A DNA stretch of 58,601 nucleotides, from contig JAWQRO010000098.1 of NCBI GenBank assembly GCA_033557835.1, positions 1-58,601 on the forward strand, in the 5' to 3' direction. This stretch comes from Helochares maculicollis (lineage: Eukaryota > Arthropoda > Insecta > Coleoptera > Hydrophilidae). This document shows positions 46,139 to 58,592 of this stretch, piece by piece (positions within the stretch are counted from its first letter, which is position 1; every line of letters starts with the position of its first letter). The notes below the pieces were generated by a model. It did no database searches and was not told the DNA's origin. It saw only the letters and a program-made list of their open reading frames with translations. The position numbers and the translations under genes were made by a program.

Positions 46139-47328
46139 CTAGGTTCGTAATTTTAAAATGTCGTTTTGTTGTCAAAAGATGGCGCATGAAATCTATTGAA
46201 GTAACCTTTGAAACCCAAAGAGCTATTTTTTGGTAACACTGCCCACTACAAAACGTTATATTCGTTTAGTTGTTTACGAGTTAGGAGCATTCTTCTTTTT
46301 CGGGTTAAGCATGTAGAATTTTGAGCCAAGTAAACATGTTCAATCAAAAGAAAAAGACATGGGAAAGTCATCGAATTCTTGCAGAGACTTACGGCAATCT
46401 TGCTCCAACTGTCAAGACTAGAGAATACTGATTTCAACGTTTCAAAAGTGGCAATTTCAAAGTTATTGACAAATAACGTGAAAAACGACCAAACAAGTTT
46501 GAGGACGACGAATTACAAGCATTATTGGACGAAAACGATACACAAACACAACAAATGATGATGGAGCAGTTGAATGTCACTCGCCAAGCCATTTCCAATC
46601 GCCTGAGAGCCATGGAGAAGATGCAAACAGTTGGAAAATGGGTTCTACATAAACTGAACGAACTGTTTTTTGCATTGGGTTGTAACTGGCGATGAAAAAT
46701 GGATATATTTTGAGAGTCCTAAACGTAAGACATCGTGGGTAACGCCAGGACAACTATCAACATCGAGTACAAAACCAGATCGTTTTGGAAGGAAGACAAT
46801 GTTATGTGTATGGTGGGATCAGAAAGTAGTGTACTACGAGCTTCTCAAACCTGGCGGAACAGTTAATACTGTCCGCTACCGACAACAAATGATCAATTTA
46901 AACCATACATTGATCAAAAAACTCTTAGAATGGGCTCGAAGACACGGCAAAGTCACTCTGCAGCATGAGAACGCTCCTGCATATTCAGCCAAAGTGGTCA
47001 AAGAAACCATTTCTCCGCTTGGTTGGAAACTTCTACCCCATCCGCCGTATTCACCAAGCCTGGCACCTTCTGACTTGATAAGCTTCTCATGGATGGGATG
47101 CGCACTGGCTGATCAACACTTTCGAGGATGTACAAAAATGGCTCGATGACTGGATATTAATGAAAGTTGAAGGTTTTTTTTTAATGGTATCCATAAAATG
47201 GTCGAGAAATAGATAAAATGTGTAAAAAGCGAGGGCAAATATTTGAAATAAATAATGTTTTACCATTGTTCTTAAATAATTGCGTTAATTTAATGAAAAA
47301 AAAAACAACATTTTAAACTTGCGCACCT
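46139..47328 (+). mobile_element. Mariner family E (Mos1-like), copy 2, nested in family B
   Basis: 1190 bp with TA flanks at 46137-46138 and 47329-47330. The right end AAACTTGCGCACCT matches the other E copies; the left end is mutated (CTAGGTTCGTAATTTTAAAA). The transposase has QMMMEQLNVTRQAISNRLRA, VVTGDEKWIYFESPKRK with an intact first aspartate, MLCVWWDQKVVYYELLKPGG, and PPYSPSLAPSD, where the expected YSPDLAPSD has lost its aspartate. The second-aspartate motif HDNAPAH reads HENAPAYS. Confidence 0.9.
46670..47149 (+). pseudogene. Family E transposase catalytic domain, copy 2
   Basis: The open frame covers most of the catalytic domain of a Mos1-type transposase. Of the DD34D triad, the first D (GDEKW) is present, the second is E (QHENAP) and the third is S (YSPSLAP). 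It would be catalytically dead even if expressed, and the N-terminal domain is in another frame. Confidence 0.88.
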
Positions 47329-47522
47329 TAAAGATTCATGCGAGAAAATCGTTTTTCATAAAATGTCAAATTGTCATTTCAGCGATAGAATTTATAAACT
47401 AGAAACTCCTCTGAATAAGTGTATTGATGTTCAGGGAGACTACACTGAATAATAAAGTGTATTTCAAACCATAAAATTGTGTTTTTCTTATCCAACCGTA
47501 AAACTTATTGGACAACCTAGTA

Positions 47523-50500
47523 TAAATAGGTATTATTATTTCTTTTGGAATTATTCCGAATTTAGGTAAAGCCACAGAAGTATCGTTCCAATCACTGAAC
47601 TACGATCGTTACTTATTTAAACCAACTAAGATGCAGAAACGATTGCAAAACGAATCATTCTATTGATATATTTTATAAATACTATGACATGAAGCCTGTA
47701 CATACCCACGACTTTGAATATGTATATCAAGGACGTTTTTCCGTACCTAAGAACCTGCCATTGGTGAGCATCTAATTAAATCGTAGTTTCAACACAACTC
47801 TATGGGAACATCATCGCCTAGCAAGCATGTAAGATTACAGAAAAGTAGTCACGGTAAGGATTGATTAATTTCAGATACGCTATCATATTTTAAGCTCAAA
47901 AGGTAGGAATCCGTGCCTAATAGCGAATGTCGTGATTAAAATGGTCGTGCTGACTGATAATTATAAGCGTTTATAGTATAAAACGCATCATTAACTCATG
48001 ATATGGTCTATAGACTTCAATTAATAAATTAGCAGGTGAATTGTACCAGCTGATTATAGTTTTAATTGTAGCTATTTCAAATAACATTTGAATATTACGC
48101 TCCCTGCTTTTTTCTCTCTGAGGAATGTACCACCAAGATATTTTTACAAATTGAAACATCTCCTACATCAGCCTACACTTTAATTCCACACACAGGACAA
48201 TTTAAATATTTATACATTTATAATTTATGAATTCAGTAGTAGAAAACGATTTAACTCAAGAGCGACCCACTGAGTTTCTGGCAACACTTCATGTTACTGT
48301 AACTGCCTTATCGACAGGGGTTCGAAATTTTTCTGTAACTACATTATTAATGCGAAGTATAATTTATCCCATTTCAGCTGTATTTATTTAAGCATTGCTT
48401 GTACTAACCGTAGGTACAAGCATACTCAATGCAGATAATCTGCTGGATCCAGAGGTTGGGTTTAAATATTTTTGTATACATTTGCATATTACCCAACGAA
48501 GCGATGGTTACAAAATCGGAAACGAAACGGGCGCGAAAAATTTTTATGACATCTTTATTGTCCCTATAAAAACTAAGCGTTCTACAACGCAAAATTATTC
48601 GCCCAATACGAGAAAATCCGATCATCGCGTTAACGTAACGTAACGAAATGAGGCATGTATGTAATAAATTTAATTAAAAATTCTATATTTACAATGTCAG
48701 TAACCTAGATTGTGGCGGTTGACCAATGAATTTGTATGTAAAGAGCCAATAAACAAAAATAAACACGTTTCTACTGCCTACGCGAAATTTAAAAGCTGGC
48801 CTTGCTACAAATTAAGTGGCCACTACATAATTAAGGCCCGTTAGATAGAAATAATTGAGGATGACAATTTCCATATTCAATTTCAACAGTATTTTCACTG
48901 CCTGGGAGGAGTTTCTATTAACATAAGCAAGCACGATTCGTATGCTTCATCTACGAATTTTCAATTGCATTTTCGGTTTCTCTAACGCATGCGATGTTAT
49001 CAAAAATACTGTTAGAATGTTTTAAGTTGCACCTATTTAACAAAGCAAATTTTTAAGCTCCTCACAAATTATTTTCACCTTTAAAAACACATTAGGCATG
49101 CTTCTTCCTGAGTAATAAAATCCTCCTAATCACAACTTCCTCAATACCTTGCCTTATTGCTATAAATACTTAATAATATGCATATTGCTTCTAAAAATTC
49201 CATTATGGGATTCAACAAGCACGTCGAATTTAATAGAGGTGTAATTTAGTGAGCAAGATATTGATATTTTGAATTAACACAAAATACGCATCTTACGCAA
49301 TAAAATTGCCGCTTTGTTAAAATTCAATATTTTACGTGATAAAAAATGAACAAAACGTGGATGTTATTACTGGTAATCTAGGAAGTTAATCGTTGTGAAT
49401 CGAATTATTGAAAACCAATAAAAGCATCAAAAGTAAATACTTTATCCTTGAGAGACAAATTTCAACGGGTATTAAAATTCATTGCGTATTCTCGCATGAT
49501 TTTCCCTTCGTGCCTCTGAACAATTTAGATAAAAAATTATTAGCACACGCTTTAATTTAATAACTCTCATCAATTACAAGCTTTATAATAATCTGTTGTA
49601 GTCTAAGTTGAGCTAGACCGTGCTGTGCTGGCCTGGCTTGTGATGTAAACATAGTTTACTCAGCTATAAATTCTAGGTTCTAATAAATGTTGCTTTTGTC
49701 TGATAACATAATTACAATTTTATCCACCTGAAATCAAGTTCTAATTAATTAACTTAATTGTTTTGCTTTAAGTGAACTGTTAGCCGTAATTAATACTAGT
49801 CTAAAGTTAGGTTAATTAAAATTTATTGTAATTACTAAGCGTTTATAGTTTTGTTTATAATTAATATTAAGTCGAACGAAAAAGAAACGCTGTCACGCAA
49901 TGGAGGAGAAAAAGAATTCATGTTAAGGTGTTCAACTTCTCTTGACGTAGCGCTGAGTTAAATCGCGTAAAAGGTAATAGTGGTCGTGTGTATGTGCTGA
50001 AGAAGCATTGTGATAGAAGTAATCCGATACTTTTTTTTTTGGTTTGGTTCGAAAATAACTGTTTCGCGAATGTTTGGTAGCGAGATCTTCAAAACTGATT
50101 TTGCCAATTAATTCGACAATGACTGACGATGCATATAAATAATTTGACCATCATTTGCGGCCTCCATATCACGATGAGGGCAAATGCAAAGTAAATAAAA
50201 AAAATTAGATGCTATCGAAAATTGGAAGCCGCTGTTATCCTTTTGTGCTACTGACATATGTGAATGCGAGTAATGTTGTTCTTGGTTTCATATACTTTCT
50301 TTGTTCAGCTACCAAGTTGATTTTGTGATCAATGAGGGCGATAAGTGATGTATTCTAGCGGTATTTGAAACCAGGCTCTTAATGAAGGAATGTATTTTAT
50401 GAATAAATCAACGCGGTTATAATTATTTGGTTGGTGTTAGAAAATTTGGTCGATGTTCTCATTTTGCACTGCATTCAAATTTCAGATTGAAACTTAGATT

Positions 50501-51856
50501 TTGCCTCTGTGTGTAGGATGCTTATGTTACGAAACTGCCACGTTTTCAATAGATTTCGATTAATAATGACCATATCACTTCTGTGGTCTCTAGAGCTGAA
50601 GAAATACTAATAAATCAAGTTATAACGCTAGATGACACAGACTTACGGAAACAGTTTTACTTATTGATATATTTCATGAACGTACATTTTTCGCATTCTG
50701 GAAATTTCATATTCTTTGAGCAAGATTTATCCACGTGCTTTATTGTGCAAAAAGTGTTGTTGATTTAACAGGTCTACTTGCTACAAAAATTACAAGTGTT
50801 TATATTTACATTTGTTAAAAATTTGGCTATTCACTGAATTTGATTACTAACTAACATTTCTCTCTGGCTGTAGTTTCTTTTTGTTTAGTATTAAAATGCA
50901 ATTTCATAAATTGAAATCAAAAATAGGGAGGGTTAATTAGAAAGGACTTAATTATTATAGAAATATAGCTTGCAATTACTCATATCCTTGCTCCGGGGTA
51001 ATATTTCTCTAATTCGTTATTTCACTTGCTTCATTTACGCATTATTTCATTTATCATGCCGCGAAGGCAAAATCTATTACGCAATTCGAGAAAATAAAGT
51101 CACCTGCTTCATTGCACCGACCAGGGAAGGAGAAAATGGGCAGAACTTCGTCGCACTTAAAGAGCTACCGGTGGAAGATTTAAGACCTGATAAATTAGAT
51201 CATCTAGTTGAACACGGACAGTCCTTGTAAACCTCGCTCTATATAACGAGCTCGTAATTATCATTAAGGTACCGACTTTGCAAATTACTCGAGCGGTAAA
51301 ACAACGGACTACAATAACGCCGAGTATTACTAGTAGTTGATGGCCTCAATTAGTTTGATGGTTAGTGTAGGAGTTGAAAGGAAAACAATCATATCAAGCC
51401 AGCCGGAGATTTATTAATTACCTTAAAGATCGCTTTGTCATTTATTATCCTAGCCAGCGAGTTTTACTCCATTTTTTGATCGACACACTCACATTTATCA
51501 TCCTGCTCTATACAATCCTTTGCTCGCCGATCCAAACATTCATGAATATGATATTATTATGTTAGCCTTATATTGAATCGATAAATGATCTTGTTTGTGG
51601 CGTATGACTGCATTATTTATTTATTATTGCTGTAACTTTCGTAGATCATAAAAATAAATTACATATATTTTAAGGTAGATGACTATTTGTTTCTTATTAA
51701 ATAGGCCAAAAGAAACCTGTCAACTATGTGATCAATTCAGATAAAGTTGAAAAACCATTCTATAATAATAAATTTCCTATGCGCAATTTTCTCTTGTACT
51801 ATTTTTCCTTCGTAATCATCTTATAAACTTTATCTTACCTACTTTTATTTTGATTA
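47523..51856. other. Gene-poor stretch
   Basis: AT-rich. The only stretch that looks possibly coding is at about 51057-51230, listed separately. No transposon ends were noted. Confidence 0.45.
51057..51230 (+). CDS. Unrecognised possible terminal exon
   Basis: A frame of about 57 codons ends at TAA 51228-51230 and encodes GKIYYAIRENKVTCFIAP, then a hydrophilic stretch with FVALKELPVEDLRPDKLDHL and a VEHGQSL end. Composition is balanced and codon choice is less AT-biased than in nearby chance ORFs. The preceding sequence is pyrimidine-rich (CATTATTTCATTTATCATGC) with a possible acceptor AAG/G at 51066. I know no family for it and no matching upstream exon was found, so it may be chance. Confidence 0.25.
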   Translation, partial: CREGKIYYAIRENKVTCFIAPTREGENGQNFVALKELPVEDLRPDKLDHLVEHGQSL

Positions 51857-53100
51857 CCAGGTGCGCAAGCTTAAAATGTTGTTTTGTTGCCAAGAGATGA
51901 CGCATGAAATATATTAAAGTAACATTTGGAAACCAAAGCGCCATTTTTTGGTAAGACTACAAAACAGTACAAAATCTCATATTCGTTTAGTTGTTTACAA
52001 GTTAGTAGCATACTTCTTTTTCGTGTTAAATATGTCGAATTTTGAGCAATTTGCGGCATGTAATGATTTTCTTCATCGGAAAGTCATCGAAATTTTGTAG
52101 AGGCTTACGGCAATCTTGCTCCAGCTGTCAAGACTTGTGAATGATGGTTTCAACGTTTCTAAAGTGGCGATTTCAATGTTATTGACAAAGAACGCGAAAA
52201 TCGACCAAACAAGTTTGAAGACGACGAATTACAAGCATTATTGGACGAAGACGATACACAAACACAACAAATAGTGGCGGAGTAGTTGAATCTCACTCAG
52301 GAAACCATTTCCTATGGGGAAGATTCAAAAGGTTGAAAAATAGGTTCCACACAAACTGAACGAACAACAGATGAAAAGACGAAAAATTGGTTGCGGAATT
52401 GTGCATTTACGCCACAAAAGAAAAGATGTTTTGCAGCTGGTTGTAACTGGCGATGAAAAATGGATATATTTTGAGAATCCCAAACGTAAGAAATTGTGGG
52501 TAACGCCAGGACAACCATCAACATCGAGTACAAAACCGGATCTTTTTGGAAAGAAGACAATGCTGTGTGTGTATGTGTGGTGGGATCAGAAGGGAGAAGT
52601 GTACTACGAGCTTCTCAAACACGGCGAAACTGTTAATACCGTTCGCTACCGACAACAAATGGTCAATTTAAAACACGCATTGATCGAAAAACACCCAGGA
52701 TCGACTCGAAGACACGATGAAGTCGTTCTGCAGCATAACAACGCACCTGCATATTCAGCCAAAGTGGTTAAAGAAACGATTTATTAGTTTTGTTGGAAAC
52801 TCCTAGCGCACCCGCCGTATTCACCAGACCTGGCGCCTTCTGATTATCACTTTTTCTCACCAATGGGCCACGCAGTGACTGAGCAACACTTCAAGACTGT
52901 CGAGGATGTACAAAAATGGCTAGATGGATGGATATCAATGAAAGTTGAAGCTATAGTTTGGAGTGGTACCCATAAATTGTCCGAGAGAAGGATAACATGT
53001 GTAAAAAGCGAGGGCCAATACTTTGACTAAAAATTGTTTTACCATTTTCTTAAAAAATTGCGTATTTTTCATGAAAAAAACATTTTAAACTTGCGCACCT
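51857..53100 (+). mobile_element. Mariner family E (Mos1-like), copy 3, full length
   Basis: The left end is CCAGGTGCGCAAGCTTAAAA at 51857 and the right end AACATTTTAAACTTGCGCACCT closes at 53100. This is the best preserved E copy: LVVTGDEKWIYFENPKRKK, MLCVYVWWDQKGEVYYELLK and HPPYSPDLAPSDYHFFSPM can all be read. The second-aspartate motif is QHNNAPAYS, so the second D is N. A stop at about 52786 interrupts the frame, and earlier stops break the N-terminal domain. Confidence 0.92.
52371..52787 (+). pseudogene. Family E transposase catalytic domain, copy 3
   Basis: This open frame encodes the catalytic core from HLRHKRKDVLQLVVTGDEKW to AKVVKETIY, ending in a premature stop. The remaining third-aspartate part (YSPDLAPSDYHFF) follows at 52815-52860 after the stop. 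There is a two-residue VY duplication at CVYVWWDQ. Confidence 0.88.
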
Positions 53101-53121
53101 AGAACTTTTTCACCTGACTTA

Positions 53122-54359
53122 CTAGATTGTTCAATAAGTTTAGAGGTTCGCAAAAAAACACAATTTTATGGTTTCAAATATACTTTATTATTCAGTATAG
53201 TCTCCCTAAACATCAACATACTTGTTCCAACGAAATTCCAATTTGTGAATTTCATCTCTGAAGTGAGAATCTGGAAGGGCTGCACGCTTACACATCTATG
53301 ATGACCTGATCATTTGATGAAAAACGCTTTCCATGTATGAATTTTTAGGTTTGAAAACAGTAGGAAGTCGCAATGGGCCAAATTTGGTGAATACGGATGC
53401 TCCAAAAATTCGATCTTTAATTCAGGAACTTTACTCATTGTCGAAATGCTCTTGTGTGCATTATACCGATGAAAAATGAATTTTCTTGTGAACCGGGTCT
53501 TTTTTCACTATATTTTTCTGTCTACTAGATTAGGATAATATTCAGAATATATTGTTGTACCAGTTTATATGTAATGTAAAAACAAAATTCCTTTTGCATC
53601 CCAAAAACCTTTTACTAACACCTTCTTGGCTAATTTCTCAGCACGAATTCGTTTCAAAGCCAAAGAAGCAGGTTTACAGCACGCTTTACCCTCTGGTTTT
53701 GATTCAGGATCATGTTGATAGGCCCAAGTCTCATCCGTAGCGATGAATCGACGCGCAAAAAACACTTTATCCTCTCGAAAACACTCTAAATGCCGCTGAG
53801 AAAGCTGCAATCGAATGTGATTTTGTGTTATTGTTAGCGTTGCACACAGCTCTATGAAACCCAATATTTCAGTCAAAATATTGCTTACACTGCCTATAGG
53901 GCTTGTATAAAATATCTTTCAGTCACTCGACGGTTTTCCTGTATAATATACTGAATTTTTTCTATGGTTTCTGGTGTTGTCGCTGTTTTTGGACGTCCTT
54001 GACTTGGATCATCTTAAAGGCTTTTACGATCATGTTAAAAAATTTAGAAACCAATCTTTCTACTGTATTAATTGAAGGCGAAAAGTCCTTATATACTTTC
54101 AACATTCGTCCATAAAGTTCCTTTGCTTTGAAATCTTTCAAAAATTAAAATTCAATCACTGCACGATTCCCGATTTTTTCTATTGTAAAAAAATATTGTG
54201 ACAGGTCGATTCTAAATGGTTTGTAAACAAAGAATGAATTGACAGATTGAAATGAAACATCACATACGTTCATATGAAGAGTGTATTAACATCACACAAA
54301 AAATTAGGCTACTAGCACCGCCCTTTCTTATCGATCCGAAATCTTTATAAATAACGTAG
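53122..54359 (-). mobile_element. Mariner family B, near full-length, decayed
   Basis: 1238 bp, with TA flanks at 53120-53121 and 54360-54361. The low-coordinate end is CTAGATTGTTCAATAAGTTT. The minus-strand frame 53876-53565 encodes HIRLQLSQRHLECFREDKVF, ATDETWAYQHDPESKPEGKA and KVLVKGFWDAKGILFLHYI. Frameshifts break the rest. It starts only 21 bases after the end of family E copy 3. Confidence 0.9.
53565..53876 (-). pseudogene. Family B transposase fragment
   Basis: Encodes the end of the second helix-turn-helix (LTEILGFIELC-like) and the first catalytic block with ATDETWAY, the mariner first-aspartate motif. The frame ends at a stop before the second aspartate. Confidence 0.85.
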
Positions 54360-54361
54360 TA

Positions 54362-57300
54362 ATAAAAATATTCTCTGGAATACTCCTCTCTTGATTGGTC
54401 CTCTCTTGAATAATTTCTCTATAGAATAAAAGCTCTCGAATATTCAGGTCTACAGGCCGAAAAATTCCACCTTGAAATATTAGAAAATTATACACAGTTT
54501 GGGCCAAATTAAATAGATGCGAGGTAGCTGAAAATGTATCGCCGGCAGGTAACATAATAAAGAAATACAGTTGATGTTTTATTCAACGAGTAATATTTAC
54601 ACTTGCAGGAATCCATAGCCGTGATTCTTCAAAATAATCAGACCTTTTACGGCCGTGGCGCCGAGCTGGCATGAAAATAAAAAATCGGCGAATGGTGCAA
54701 AACGCCCCGCATGGATATACTTTAAATAATTATGGCTATTAAGTTTTCAGTGAAATGCAAAGTAAAATTAGTCCTCGGCAGTTGAATATTTATACTCAAA
54801 ACGAGAGGAAATTAACATATGTAAATAAAGGGTTCATAAGAGCACCAGCGACGATATTCTTTGTTTTTGCTTGTTGTGCTAACCAAGCCCGACTAACGAA
54901 ACCCAGCTTCTTCTGATGTGGTGCTATTGAGGTATCATTATAATTCCATTTGATATACAACCCTCTTCTCTCTTAAAGAGGCTTGCTTGTGTGTTCATAC
55001 ATGTGGTGTGTTAATTTGATAGCGATTCTTGGCCCAGGGGGCGTTCGTAATGTGTATCATTAAAAATGTGTGAACATTTTGACAGATGAAGCGGCGATGG
55101 AATTAACGAGAGCGAGGGAAAATAAAAAATTGCAGCAGCTCCATATTTACGGATTCACATGCAGCAAAAATTTTATACACAAGCCGAGAAATGTTCAAAG
55201 AAGAGAACATGGCCCTTAAAAGGAATTAATTGCATAACCGTCATACCTTTGACTTGCTCTACTTGAAGATGTGCGAAGAATCCTAATATCACTTCACTTC
55301 TTGAGGAACACTGCTTGTTAAAGTTAATCTAAATGGAATATAATTTGTTTAAGCCCGAACTGGCCACTTTGCGAGCATTTTCCACATTCTCCATGCAAAC
55401 TACACTGAGTTCTTTGGAAATATTCCTCCATCGACCTAGGAAAATGTTAAATTCAGAAGTAGAAGTGATTGCCATTACTAGACCGTTTTGGCATATGAAC
55501 AAATCAACTAATCCTTTTATAGAATCCTAAGAAACTACGCTGTCTGTGTGTGGAAGAGATCTTTCGCAACTGTGAATGATTATTTGCTTAAGCTATCACA
55601 GCTGAATATAAAATTGGTTCTTATAGGAGAAAAAAATGCAGACTCCTTTTTACGTATATACGACTTAAACGCAGACGGAATATTTTTATCTCTAAATACT
55701 AACAATGACGGACAAGCAATGAGCAATATTGATGCTGTAAATCCATTCAACACAAGGCAGTCTATTCACGTCTGGAATTAGAAATTGCAATACTATAAAA
55801 CGCTGTGTGTAAATATTTTAATGTTCTAAATAAATAAATAGAGTAGATTTCTTTATAAAATTTAGCCTTGTTGAGCGTTATCCTTTTTGAAATAAACAAG
55901 TTTTATAGTTATAGCAAGATTTTATTTATCACTTACAATGTATAGCTTTCAAATTGGCCTTTTTTAAATCACCCCAGCAATATTTAAAGCGAAAATTTAC
56001 TGTAACTGTATATCATAAATGAATTTAGATTTTTTTGATAATAACGAACGGATATAATTTTATTGCCGTTTGCGATCCTAATTGGGCTTGCGATGAGATG
56101 TTTTAATTTACTTATTGCTCACAGCATCCTCGACCGCTGATATTCAGGGATGTGTACCGTTTTTTAGATGGTAAAATTGCAATTTCGTGCTGCAAATGAC
56201 AAAGATCGGCGAACGCAGCAAAGAAATTACTTGCAACAAATGCATTTTCGCATAATGTTATGGGACAAGTCGGGCGTACAAAAAAGCTCACCGCGTCCAA
56301 TTCTGAATTAAGCTGAAATGCGTAGGAAACTTAATGTATCACTGTGCAAAATGGAAATTATGCTCTGGATGTAGCACGTTTTTGTTTTGCCACATGAATG
56401 CTCATTAATTTTTTTCATTAAGCGTTAATGCCGTGTTGTGAATTGCTAATTGCTGCGAATACTTCTCATAATGGACATTACGAAATTCTTCTCCTAAATG
56501 AGAGATGTAGAGCATAGTTTCTTAGGGTAATTGTTACACGAACGAAGTATGCAGTTTGGAATTTCAGTTCCCTCACTATAATTTAAAAATTGTTGTTGTG
56601 ATTTTATTTGAAAATTTTTTGTTTTAAATATGTAATATCGAATGTATTATTGTTGGGACTTTACCACTGTATTGATAATGATATTACGTATTAGTTGGAT
56701 ACTCAGTTTCAATAATTCATTCGGAATTTTTTATTGCCCAATCAAACATGGCATCAAAGTAATTCTCAGCACACTTTTTGATCGTTAATGCATTGAAACT
56801 AAATTGCAATTAAAACACATTTTGCTTGATCCACCAAGAGAAAACATCGCACGATTCAGCGCACAGATTGCGGTGTAATAACACGTCGAAAGTCATTTTA
56901 CCTCCATGTAAAGATGAATGATAATAATTATCAAACTAATTTATCGACACTCATTAGTCACTTATATTATGCACGACAGCAACATAAGCAAAAAGAGGAA
57001 AAGCACACATGATACATGTTTGTAATACGCAAATGGTATGCAGAGCTATCCTTTAAAGAACAAAAATAAATAAAACCAATAGGAAAAATAAAACAAGAAG
57101 TGGCATTTTTCTAAATGGTTAAATGCTTTCTAACGTGCAGCTCTGCTGTATAAGGACAGCAGCATATGTTACTTAATACATACTAAATAGCAAAAGGAAG
57201 ATATCAAAAGCTCATCATGACAGGTTCTTAGACGGTATCCGTATAACTGATCGAGTCATAACAATATGTCAGCTATTTTTGCGCGACTCAGCTTAATGCT

Positions 57301-57920
57301 TTTAAATGAGCTGCATAATGTTGCATTTTAAAAGTGATTAATAGTCAAGCTGTGCAAAAGATCTTAACCCAATGGTACATTATCTCATAACACGAGAGTA
57401 AAATGGATTGACAAAACAAGCAATCGGCCGTAGAGATCATATGGAGTGCAATAGCAGGTGGTTTGTACGACTATTTCTATAATGTCTGTATTTATGTACT
57501 TTACTCTATGAGCAGAGAGAATGGGAGTAATAATGGAGATTTTATTTATTAAATTTCTATTACTCACGATTCTCACATTTCACAGTTGAACTCTTAGATT
57601 TATCTTGGTTTATAAGGACTAGTTTTATTAATAACCGTTTGATGCATGGTACATCTCATGGATCTATGCACATTAACTCAATGTCAGCGAAGAAACGTTA
57701 CTTAAATGAGAGATAGAATTGAACAATATTTTACAGTAAACACTATATCATAAAGCTTGTGCCTATTTAATCTCTTACAAAATAAGGACGAAATCAATAA
57801 TCATGGATAATTGCGCATTTCTGAGCATTCGTCTTGTCTATGCTCGAGTAAATCGCAATGAAATAAATCTGAGCTCTGTCACCTAAAAACGTGCAGAATT
57901 ATTTGTAGCTCCTCACTTAC
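54362..57920. other. Gene-poor stretch
   Basis: AT-rich with local GC-richer patches (for example 54640-54720 and 55020-55050). Two consecutive short frames at 55333-55530 and 55548-55781 (the second with LSQLNIKLVLIGEKNADSF) are unrecognised. No transposon ends were seen. Confidence 0.4.
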
Positions 57921-58119
57921 GGAACCGCGACAACTAGACCGACGACGCGGCGTCCTATATGTTGAACACCAGAGAGCTTAGTTGATGTCGATGGGTATCT
58001 TGGTGACACTCTGGGACCATCGTTCTAGTAAATCTGTCAGAATCAGATGGTTGTAGAGAGACCGCTACGAATGTTGCTGCTTCCAGTCCTCGACGTTATT
58101 ACTAAGGTCACTTCACTCT
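57921..58119 (-). other. Candidate non-coding first exon (possibly NOX5 5'UTR)
   Basis: This is a GC-rich segment read on the minus strand. It ends GTCGCGGTTCC followed by a full-consensus donor GTAAGTGAG (57920-57912) and begins near an initiator-like TCAGAG at 58121-58116. All frames contain stops; one small upstream frame starts ATGGTCCCAGAG near 58015. The strand matches NOX5, whose first visible coding exon is 42 kb away. The link to NOX5 is inference. Confidence 0.35.
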
Positions 58120-58518
58120 GATTGGGAACGTGGAATGAATAAATTGTTAGAAAATCTTGCAAATGTTACAGCATCTAGCATCAGCTTCGGCAGTTTTACT
58201 TCTTTAGGCTATCGTAAAGATTCACTAACTTTATCACTTCCTCTGGTACAGAACAGTTTGCCTATAGAAACGACGGAAATATTTTACTGCCGCGGATGTT
58301 AGGCGATAACGGGATAACAATACATGAGGCAATGAAAACGTTGTATGAAAAAATGTTTGTGCAAATATATTCTTAGGAATATAGATATGAGAAAGGCTAA
58401 AAAAGCGCTAATTAGTATCCAAATCTATTTAAGAAAATATATTTACTTCATCAGTGAAGATACTTAGATCTATAGAATCGTTAATTAATACCCCTGACCA
58501 ATCCTTAACTGGAGTTAT

Positions 58519-58522
<4 letters not shown>

Positions 58523-58589
<67 letters not shown>
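58523..58589. repeat. (TA)n microsatellite, about 33 units
   Basis: An uninterrupted TA run, ending in TTTTTG. Confidence 0.95.

Positions 58590-58592
<3 letters not shown>

Larger units (their letters stand above)
45546..47520 (+). mobile_element. Mariner family B copy, split by a nested family E mariner
   Basis: The left end CTAGGTTATTCATAAAGTT is at 45546 and the right end AACTTATTGGACAACCTAG ends at 47520. TA flanks both (45544-45545 and 47521-47522). The transposase reads FLEGVKAKDIYEPML near 45730, then TMDESGVY at 46120-46138, where family E has entered. After family E, a C-terminal CIDVQGDYTE remnant is at 47420-47455. The catalytic middle is lost. Confidence 0.9.

Noticed and set aside
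55030..55050. Third CTCF-like motif (CCCAGGGGGCG)
   Set aside because: The 3' half fits, but the left half (CCASY) does not.
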